Assembly: GCA_028685945.1 (NCBI GenBank)
Contig: JAQUCZ010000017.1
Location: 1 to 10,719 of the forward strand
Length of the DNA: 10,719 nt
DNA from: Sulfurimonadaceae bacterium
GTDB taxonomy: Bacteria > Campylobacterota > Campylobacteria > Campylobacterales > Sulfurimonadaceae
Direction of reading: 5' to 3'
The position numbers and the translations under genes were made by a program. Shown in pieces: positions 6,525 through 10,719 of the stretch; positions within the stretch are counted from its first letter, which is position 1; every line of letters begins with the position of its first letter. The notes beneath the pieces are model-generated. The model was not told where the DNA came from. It saw nothing but the letters and a program-made list of their open reading frames with translations, and did not search any database.

Positions 6525-7366
6525 TATTTGCCTCTCTTTTTAAGTAAAAAAATTCTTCCGATAATATTAAGCCCCAAAATGAACATCGACAAGATAAACG
6601 CCGCAGCCCAGCCGAGTTTTTGCCAGTCTTCGTAGGGGCTCGTGGCGTAGTTGTACATCGTTACCGTCAAAGATGCCATCGGTTCCATCATGTCGGTGTT
6701 TAAAAAGTTATCGTTAAACGACGTAAACAAAAGGGGTGCCGTCTCCCCCGCAACACGCGCTACTCCCAAAAGAACACCCGTTAATATCCCCGCTTTGGCA
6801 CCGCGGTAAACGATCTGAATGATCACCTTGTATTTGGGCGCGCCCAATGCAAATGCCGCTTCTCTTAGCGTCGATGGGACGAGATTGAGCATATCGTCGG
6901 TGGTGCGCAAAATGATCGGAAGCATGATGATGGTAAGTGCCACCGAACCTGCCCAGCCGCTAAAATGCCCCATGGGTGCGACGATAATTGCATACACGAA
7001 CGCACCGATGACGATACTCGGCGCCGACATCATAATGTCGGAGATATCACGGATGATTTCGGCAAGTTTTGCTTTTTGCCCGTATTCGCTCAAGTACGTT
7101 CCCGCCAAAATCCCCAGCGGAACACCAAAAAAGGTTGCAACACCCACGATGTAGAGCTGCCCGATCATGGCATGTTTAAGACCGCTCTCTTCATACCCCG
7201 GAGGGGCGCCTTCATTGACGAAGATCGCCCAGTTAAGTGCGTCGATGCCGTTAAGAACAAGCACGCCTAAGATCCAAAACAAAAACCCCATCCCCACAAG
7301 CGCTGAGAGCGCCGAGAGAACCATAACGACGTTGTTTACGACGATTCTTTTTTGCGTATGTGTCAT
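6524..7366 (-). CDS. pstA: Phosphate ABC transporter permease PstA
   Basis: Inner-membrane channel subunit of the Pst phosphate importer, paired with PstC. The 280 residues show about six hydrophobic segments (roughly 12-38, 69-92, 112-131, 138-154, 192-214 and 250-273). The cytoplasmic coupling loop is REAAFALGAPKYKVIIQIVY (168-187, the 'EAA' motif that docks on PstB). VARVAGET (202-209) is the conserved Arg/Glu-bearing stretch of phosphate permeases. It ends in a positively charged cytoplasmic tail (LLKKRGK). The start ATG (7364-7366) overlaps the pstC stop as ATGA, with AAAGGA seven bases upstream inside pstC. Confidence 0.96.
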   Translation of the reverse strand: MTHTQKRIVVNNVVMVLSALSALVGMGFLFWILGVLVLNGIDALNWAIFVNEGAPPGYEESGLKHAMIGQLYIVGVATFFGVPLGILAGTYLSEYGQKAKLAEIIRDISDIMMSAPSIVIGAFVYAIIVAPMGHFSGWAGSVALTIIMLPIILRTTDDMLNLVPSTLREAAFALGAPKYKVIIQIVYRGAKAGILTGVLLGVARVAGETAPLLFTSFNDNFLNTDMMEPMASLTVTMYNYATSPYEDWQKLGWAAAFILSMFILGLNIIGRIFLLKKRGK

Positions 7367-8223
7367 GCGCCTATCCTTTTGCGTCTAAGAAAATAGAATT
7401 TCGCTATCGAAATGATCGTAAAGCTGATCACCAAAAGAAGGAGCGAAAGCTCAAAAAGCGACGAATAGTATAAACCGCTGTCTGCTTCGTTGAACTCGTT
7501 GGCAAGGGTCACGGGTATCGAGGTCGCAGGCTGCGTGAGATCGGCGGAGATACGGTGGACGTTCCCCATAACGAAAGTAACTGCCATCGTCTCGCCGATA
7601 GCACGACCCAGAGCCAAAATAAACGATCCGATGATCCCCGCTTTGGCATAAGGGATGACGATATCTTTGATGACGTCCCATTTCGTGCCCCCTAGAGCGT
7701 ACGCCGATTCTTTAAGAATATCGGGGGTCGTGTTCATCGCATCGCGGGTAACCGCCGCGATAAAAGGGAGGATCATAATCGAGAGAACGATCCCCGCGGT
7801 AAGCATGCTGATCCCCACCCCGCCGAATGCGTCGCGAATAATGGGCACGAAGTAAAAAAGCCCCCACATGCCATAGATAACCGATGGGATTGCCGCTAAA
7901 AGCTCGATGCTTACACCAAAAGGGGTTTTGAGTTTTGCGGGTGCGAGTTCGCTTAAAAAGATCGCTACGCCGATTGCCAAAGGGATCGCCAAAAGCATTG
8001 CCAAAAAGGTGGAGATAACCGAACCGTAGATGGCGGGAAGCGCTCCGAATTTTTCAAGATTCGGTGCCCATTTGTCTTCGGTGATAAAATCAAAACCGAA
8101 TGCTTGGATCGAGTCGAGGGAGTTGTTAAAAAGCTCTACGAAAATCCATGCAACGATGAGGAGGATGCCCAGTGCTATGGTTCTCGTGAGGTAAAAAAAG
8201 AACTTGTCTACTATTGCGCTCAA
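7363..8223 (-). CDS. pstC: Phosphate ABC transporter permease PstC
   Basis: Second inner-membrane channel subunit of the Pst importer and first gene of the minus-strand pst unit. Six hydrophobic segments are visible. The EAA coupling loop is ESAYALGGTKWDVIKDIVIP and the conserved GRAIGET follows (residues about 206-212 from the chosen start), matching the PstC Arg/Glu pair implicated in transport. The start is a judgement. The frame is open to a TTG at 8269-8271 (302 residues), but that codon lacks a ribosome-binding site and lies only about 15-20 bases from the predicted -10. A second TTG at 8221-8223 has GGAG seven bases upstream (8231-8234) and gives 286 residues beginning just before the first membrane helix (VDKFFFYLTRTIALG). 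I prefer the shorter form. No ATG lies near either position. Confidence 0.93.
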   Translation of the reverse strand: MSAIVDKFFFYLTRTIALGILLIVAWIFVELFNNSLDSIQAFGFDFITEDKWAPNLEKFGALPAIYGSVISTFLAMLLAIPLAIGVAIFLSELAPAKLKTPFGVSIELLAAIPSVIYGMWGLFYFVPIIRDAFGGVGISMLTAGIVLSIMILPFIAAVTRDAMNTTPDILKESAYALGGTKWDVIKDIVIPYAKAGIIGSFILALGRAIGETMAVTFVMGNVHRISADLTQPATSIPVTLANEFNEADSGLYYSSLFELSLLLLVISFTIISIAKFYFLRRKRIGA

Positions 8224-8288
8224 AGCCGCACTCCGTTTCTGAAATTTTCTTGCGTCTTCGAGTCTTCTCAAGGCGCAAAAGTGGGCGA

Positions 8289-8296
8289 ATTCTATA
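8289..8296 (-). promoter_or_regulatory. Predicted -10 region of the pstCAB-phoU unit
   Basis: The minus strand reads TATAGAAT, offering two overlapping -10 choices, TATAGA (8291-8296) and TAGAAT (8289-8294). TAGAAT lies 6 bp after the end of the adjacent direct-repeat box, the same spacing as on the pstS side. The leader to the TTG at 8223 would be roughly 60 nt. No -35 hexamer is needed if a PhoB-type activator occupies the box. Confidence 0.55.
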
Positions 8297-8300
8297 AAAA

Positions 8301-8322
8301 AACGGTTACATAATGATTACAT
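8301..8322 (-). promoter_or_regulatory. Pho-box-like direct repeat facing pstC
   Basis: On the minus strand, two 11-bp direct repeats, ATGTAATC-ATT (8322 to 8312) and ATGTAACC-GTT (8311 to 8301), sit directly upstream of the pstC -10. Tandem 11-bp repeats replacing the -35 are the hallmark of PhoB-family sites. The sequence differs from the E. coli box (CTGTCAT) but keeps a TGTnAT core. It mirrors the box at 8336-8357 across 13 bp. Confidence 0.65.
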
Positions 8323-8335
8323 GCCATGAAAATAA

Positions 8336-8357
8336 ATGTAATCGTAATGTAATCAAG
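8336..8357 (+). promoter_or_regulatory. Pho-box-like direct repeat facing pstS
   Basis: Two 11-bp direct repeats, ATGTAATC-GTA (8336-8346) and ATGTAATC-AAG (8347-8357), share an identical 8-bp core. They end 6 bp before the pstS -10 (8364-8369), in the -35 position, as expected for activation by a PhoB/OmpR-family response regulator under phosphate limitation. The regulator itself is not in the window. Confidence 0.7.
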
Positions 8358-8363
8358 CGTCTC

Positions 8364-8369
8364 TATACT
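8364..8369 (+). promoter_or_regulatory. Predicted -10 element of pstS
   Basis: TATACT located 32 bp upstream of the pstS ATG, with transcription expected near 8376 and a leader of about 26 nt. The leader carries AAAGGA (8391-8396) five bases before the ATG. The -35 position is occupied by the direct-repeat box instead of TTGACA. Confidence 0.65.
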
Positions 8370-8401
8370 TCCGACGCAAAACAACAACACAAAGGATAGA
8401 C

Positions 8402-9394
8402 ATGTTAAAGAAACTTGCTTTAGCTGCATTGTTAGTAGGCTCTGCCATGGCGGCGGATAAGATCAACGGTGCAGGTGCGACATTCCCGGCTCCGCTTTAT
8501 TACGATTGGGCGTTTAATTATAAAAAAGATACGAAAAACAGCGTCAACTACCAATCGATCGGTTCGGGCGGCGGTGTCAAGCAGATCACGACGCGTATCG
8601 TGGATTTCGGAGCTTCGGACGAGCCCGTAAAAACAAAAGAGCTTGAAAAATCAAAACTTTTACAATTTCCCGCGACTATCGGTTCGATCGTCGTAGCCTT
8701 TAACGTAGAGGGGATCGCAGATGAGACGTTAAAACTTCGCAACGAAGTGGTAGCGGATATTTTTGCAGGAAAAATTACGAAATGGAACGACCCCAAGATC
8801 GTAGCGGACAACGCAGGTCTTAAACTTCCGAATGAAGAGATTATCACGGTACACCGTTCAGACGGAAGCGGAACGACGTACAACTTTACCTACTATTTAA
8901 CGCAAAGTTCACAAAATTGGAAAAACAACTTCGGAACGGGTAAAGCGGTTGACTGGGCATGCGGTATCGGCGGCAAAGGAAACGAGGGAGTTACCAACCT
9001 TATTAAACAAACGCCTAACTCTATCGGGTATATCGAAAATGCGTACAAAGAGAAAAACAACCTAAGTGCGGCGGTGCTTCAAACGGCAAGCGGCAAATGG
9101 GTCGTAGCAAACGAAGAGAACTTTAAAGCGGCTGCAAAATATGCGACATGGACGAAAGAGGAGAGCTTTTACGGACTTTTGGCATTGCAAAAAGGGGACA
9201 ACTCTTATCCGATCGTAGCGGCTACGTTTATCTTGCTTCCTAAAGAGAAAGCACAAATGAACAAACAAGTGATCAAGTTTTTCGACTATGCGTTTAAAAA
9301 CGGAGACGCTTCGGCGAAAACGTTAGGATACATCCCGCTTCCTGAAGAAACAAAACAGATGATCCGCGAATATTGGGCGGAGAATATTCAGTAG
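8402..9394 (+). CDS. pstS: Periplasmic phosphate-binding protein PstS
   Basis: Periplasmic receptor that binds phosphate and delivers it to PstC/PstA. The 330 residues begin with a Sec signal peptide: MLKK, a hydrophobic core LALAALLVGS, and an AMA cleavage motif after A17. There is no lipobox cysteine, so the mature protein should be soluble. INGAGATFPAPLYYDW (21-36), YQSIGSGGGVKQI (50-62), DFGASDEP (68-75) and HRSDGSGTTYNF (151-162) are the PstS phosphate-pocket loops. In known PstS structures Ser, Asp, Arg and Thr in these loops contact the ligand. ATG at 8402 has AAAGGA five bases upstream. Unlike the common pstSCAB-phoU order, pstS is transcribed away from pstCAB, sharing a 178-bp control region with two Pho-box-like elements. 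That arrangement lets the abundant binding protein be expressed separately from the membrane subunits. Confidence 0.97.
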   Translation: MLKKLALAALLVGSAMAADKINGAGATFPAPLYYDWAFNYKKDTKNSVNYQSIGSGGGVKQITTRIVDFGASDEPVKTKELEKSKLLQFPATIGSIVVAFNVEGIADETLKLRNEVVADIFAGKITKWNDPKIVADNAGLKLPNEEIITVHRSDGSGTTYNFTYYLTQSSQNWKNNFGTGKAVDWACGIGGKGNEGVTNLIKQTPNSIGYIENAYKEKNNLSAAVLQTASGKWVVANEENFKAAAKYATWTKEESFYGLLALQKGDNSYPIVAATFILLPKEKAQMNKQVIKFFDYAFKNGDASAKTLGYIPLPEETKQMIREYWAENIQ

Positions 9395-9416
9395 AGTTCT
9401 CGCATCACTAATTCTC

Positions 9417-9444
9417 GTCACCCTGAACTTGATTCAGGGTCTAG
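9417..9444. repeat. Short palindromic intergenic repeat, copy B
   Basis: A 28-nt unit in the opposite orientation to copy A. Arms ACCCTGAA and TTCAGGGT enclose CTTGA, and the unit ends in CTAG. It starts 22 bp after the pstS stop. No T-run follows, so it is more likely a dispersed repeat or mRNA-stabilising hairpin than the terminator. Confidence 0.8.
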
Positions 9445-9476
9445 ATTATGTAGGATGTTTTATGCTTTCTTTTTTA

Positions 9477-9523
9477 TTTCATGGCATGTAGTTTTTGACA
9501 CATGCCATGAAAAGCTCTTTTTT
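9477..9523 (+). terminator. Probable pstS terminator built on a CATGCCATG hairpin
   Basis: A 13-bp perfect stem (TTTCATGGCATGT at 9477-9489, ACATGCCATGAAA at 9500-9512) has a 10-nt loop and is followed by GCTC and a T6 run (9518-9523). The T-run is on the plus strand only, pointing to termination of pstS. The arm is shared with the 610-638 hairpin and the half-copy at 10456-10474. Confidence 0.65.
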
Positions 9524-9550
9524 CAATCAGCTTCTTACCTAGTCCCTAAA

Positions 9551-9578
9551 CTAGATTCCGAATCAAGTTCGGAATGAC
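9551..9578. repeat. Short palindromic intergenic repeat, copy C
   Basis: A 28-nt unit CTAGATTCCGAA-TCAAG-TTCGGAATGAC. Compared with copy B the outer stem differs on both arms (ACCCTGAA/TTCAGGGT versus ATTCCGAA/TTCGGAAT), yet it stays fully paired. The loop TCAAG is unchanged. It lies between the convergent pstS and carbonic anhydrase genes. Confidence 0.8.
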
Positions 9579-9588
9579 GGAACTTCCT

Positions 9589-9627
9589 TCATCCTCAGAG
9601 CATTTCGCTTGTTTTGATTCAGGATCC
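9589..9627. repeat. Palindromic repeat, long-loop variant, copy D
   Basis: TCATCCT...AGGATCC with a weak stem (ATCCT 9591-9595, AGGAT 9621-9625) and an enlarged interior. Read on the minus strand it contains CCTGAATCAAAACAAGCG, nearly the same interior as copy E. It lies 10 bp after copy C and 12 bp beyond the carbonic anhydrase stop. Confidence 0.55.
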
Positions 9628-9639
9628 AATATGTTATAT

Positions 9640-10293
9640 TTAACTCTCTTTTTTAGTCTCTTGCAACGAAACGAACTCGTGCTCGTCGGGATCGTAGTAT
9701 TCTATCTCCCCCGTTTCTATGTCGTACATCCATCCGTGGATATAAAGGGTTCGGTTATCGACGCGCTCTTTGACGAAGGGGTAGGTTAAAAGGTTTTCGA
9801 TCTGTGTGATGACGGAGAGCCTCTCGGTGAGGCGCAATAGCGCGCTTTCTTCTGCATCTTTACCCAAAGCCAAAAGTGCCAGCCCTTTGGCTTTGTCTCC
9901 TAAAGAGAGCCATTTTTTGGTATGGATAAATTTTTTGTCGTCTATGTTTTTATAAAGAGTCTCAATCGCGCCGCAGTGGGTATGCCCGCAGATGATGATC
10001 TCGCTGACATTGAGCTCCGTGACCGCATATTCGATCCCCGAAGCGGTGGCATGGTAGTCTTCGTCTGGTTTGTAGGGGGCTACGAAGTTCCCTACGTTTT
10101 GCAAGACAAACAGCTCTCCGGGGTTGGTGGACGTGATAAGGCTCGGCACGACGCGCGAGTCTGCACACCCTATAAAAAGCGCTTTGGGGTTCTGACCGTT
10201 GGTGACGAGTTCGAGAAGCTCTTTTTCGTGTTTTTTGAAATAACTCTTTTGAAACAGTTCGTTCCCTTCAAGCAAAGCACTGATTTTGTTCAT
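9640..10293 (-). CDS. can: Beta-class carbonic anhydrase
   Basis: Zinc enzyme (EC 4.2.1.1) that interconverts CO2 and bicarbonate in the cytosol, supplying bicarbonate for carboxylations and pH balance. The preferred start is ATG at 10291-10293 (GGAG six bases upstream, 217 residues). A TTG seven codons earlier (10312-10314) has no ribosome-binding site. Counting from the ATG, the zinc/catalytic motif CADSR is at 43-47 (C43, D45, R47) and GHTHCGAI is at 103-110 (H104, C107), the complete beta-class ligand set Cys-Asp-His-Cys. FVLQNVGNFV and the SGIEYAV segment are also typical. The C-terminal IHGWMYDIETGEIEYYD is the conserved closing strand region. The gene stands alone and converges on pstS. 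The symbol can is used for the family; icfA or cynT are synonyms elsewhere. Confidence 0.95.
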   Translation of the reverse strand: MNKISALLEGNELFQKSYFKKHEKELLELVTNGQNPKALFIGCADSRVVPSLITSTNPGELFVLQNVGNFVAPYKPDEDYHATASGIEYAVTELNVSEIIICGHTHCGAIETLYKNIDDKKFIHTKKWLSLGDKAKGLALLALGKDAEESALLRLTERLSVITQIENLLTYPFVKERVDNRTLYIHGWMYDIETGEIEYYDPDEHEFVSLQETKKES

Positions 10294-10335
10294 GGTGTTC
10301 TCCGATAGTGTCAAGGGGTAAAATCAACGTAGCAG

Positions 10336-10341
10336 AGTATC
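10336..10341 (-). promoter_or_regulatory. Candidate -10 element of the carbonic anhydrase gene
   Basis: GATACT on the minus strand (context TTTTGATACTCTGC), 42 bases before the ATG at 10293. A TTGAAA lies about 15 bp upstream, shorter than the ideal spacing. The first base deviates from TATAAT. This is the best candidate between the gene and the repeats, but weak. Confidence 0.35.
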
Positions 10342-10455
10342 AAAATGCGTCCGTTTTTTCAAAATAAAAGTGTATCCATATAATGTGAATTGAATCTTAA
10401 AACGTGCGTGTAAAACAGCGAAAGATATGAGATTCTAAGCGGTATAAACGAGAGT

Positions 10456-10474
10456 GTTTTTAACACATGCCAAG
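10456..10474. repeat. Half-copy of the ACATGCC hairpin repeat
   Basis: Matches 9491-9509 at 17 of 19 positions (GTTTTTrACACATGCCAwG). The left arm that would complete the hairpin is absent, leaving only a tiny GTGTT/AACAC stem, so it looks like a decayed copy. Confidence 0.5.
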
Positions 10475-10505
10475 AGGTGCTAGTCGTTGGTTTTTCTCCC
10501 GTTTC

Positions 10506-10570
10506 GTCACTCTGAACCCTAAAGAAACATCGCGTCGCGAGCGCTACGCTTGTTTTGATTCAGAATCTAG
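10506..10570. repeat. Palindromic repeat, long-loop variant, copy E
   Basis: A 65-nt unit with the family ends GTCACTCTGAA (10506-10516) and TTCAGAATCTAG (10559-10570), but about 42 nt between the arms in place of five. The interior includes CGCTTGTTTTGATTCAG, shared with copy D, and GC-rich self-complementary pieces (CGCGTCGCG, AGCGCTACGCT). Confidence 0.65.
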
Positions 10571-10602
10571 TTTATGTGTTATAAAAGAAATTTTATAGAA
10601 AG

Positions 10603-10633
10603 AGATCGAAGCGCCGCATCGCTGCTTCGATCT
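10603..10633. repeat. Strong 10-bp hairpin
   Basis: AGATCGAAGC (10603-10612) and GCTTCGATCT (10624-10633) are perfect reverse complements around an 11-nt GC-rich loop. On the minus strand it is followed by a T-rich tract (CTTTCTATAAAATTTCTTTT), so it could be a second terminator for a gene to the right. No copy elsewhere in the window. Confidence 0.5.
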
Positions 10634-10669
10634 GTGAAAAATTAAGGGGAAAAACTAGAACAAAAATGG

Positions 10670-10697
10670 GGGCAAAAGAAGGAGAAGACTTTTGCCC
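10670..10697. terminator. Terminator-like hairpin at the right edge
   Basis: GGGCAAAAG (10670-10678) and CTTTTGCCC (10689-10697) pair perfectly around a 10-nt loop. It is followed by TTTTA on the plus strand and by CCATTTTTG on the minus strand. A minus-strand TAA at 10700-10702 immediately precedes it, compatible with the end of a gene located to the right of the window, of which too little is present to identify. Confidence 0.6.
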
Positions 10698-10719
10698 TTT
10701 TAGAGGGTGACGCAAGAAC

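Larger units (their letters stand above)
10294..10719. other. Gene-free stretch with hairpins and repeats
   Basis: No reading frame with a start, ribosome-binding site and protein-like composition is visible on either strand over these 426 bp. The region holds the carbonic anhydrase leader, a plus-strand TATAAT (10379-10384) with no gene after it, a half-copy of the ACATGCCAAG repeat, palindromic repeat copy E, a 7-bp A/T hairpin (TATAAAA 10580-10586, TTTTATA 10591-10597) and two stronger hairpins near the right edge. The hairpins suggest the 3' end of a minus-strand gene that lies mostly beyond the window. Confidence 0.6.

Noticed and set aside
8319..8332. ACATGCCATGAAAA identical to 9500-9513, as another copy of the hairpin repeat
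   Set aside because: It overlaps a Pho-box-like half-site and has no partner arm forming a hairpin; sharing may be coincidental.
9922..10308. A 128-codon plus-strand frame opposite carbonic anhydrase
   Set aside because: Shadow of the carbonic anhydrase gene, whose catalytic motifs are intact in the minus-strand frame.
10379..10384. Plus-strand TATAAT in the gene-free right end, possible small RNA promoter
   Set aside because: No supporting -35, no open frame, and no clear terminator at a sensible distance for a small RNA; A/T-rich DNA produces such hexamers often.

Overview
The window looks like chromosomal DNA from a mesophilic Campylobacterota (epsilonproteobacterium). The best guess is the Sulfurimonas/Sulfuricurvum neighbourhood, judged from the protein flavour (an 'AHQWKQPL' H-box kinase, a glutamine synthetase without the adenylylation tyrosine, basic Lys-rich tails) and from -10-dominated AT-rich promoters. 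Base composition is moderate, roughly mid-40 % GC by eye. The genus is inference. No rRNA, tRNA, transposase, phage gene or CRISPR array is visible; this is mostly core metabolism.

Layout. (1) 1-538, minus: a protein running off the left edge that resembles the last part of an RhlE-type DEAD-box RNA helicase, with no ATPase domain and a degenerate motif VI. (2) 644-2305, minus: leuA (LeuA2-type 2-isopropylmalate synthase), with its own promoter and a perfect hairpin after the stop. (3) 2387-3322, minus: a soluble sensor histidine kinase whose last codons are shifted out of frame at a C7 tract. (4) 3423-4853, minus: glnA, with a terminator overlapping its stop codon and a 25-bp perfect palindrome upstream of its promoter. 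(5) 4961-8223, minus: pstC-pstA-pstB, with overlapping stops and starts, then a phoU-like gene. (6) 8402-9394, plus: pstS, transcribed divergently from pstCAB. (7) 9395-9639: gene-free DNA packed with small palindromic repeats and a terminator. (8) 9640-10293, minus: beta-class carbonic anhydrase. (9) 10294-10719: no gene seen, only repeats and hairpins.

How it works together. PstS captures phosphate in the periplasm, PstC/PstA form the inner-membrane channel, PstB powers it, and the PhoU-like protein is the expected signalling partner. The 178-bp space between pstC and pstS holds two mirror-image pairs of 11-bp direct repeats (ATGTAAYC plus 3 bp), one pair in front of each -10 element. This is the geometry expected of a PhoB-family response regulator driving both directions. 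glnA (ammonium assimilation), leuA (leucine synthesis) and carbonic anhydrase (bicarbonate supply, fitting a possible autotroph) are separate transcription units.

The observations most worth following up are the symmetric Pho-box pair, the homopolymer frameshift at the kinase C-terminus, the helicase-remnant protein, the glnA-upstream palindrome, and a family of short intergenic palindromes whose stems show compensatory changes. I did not find a clearly new multi-gene system.
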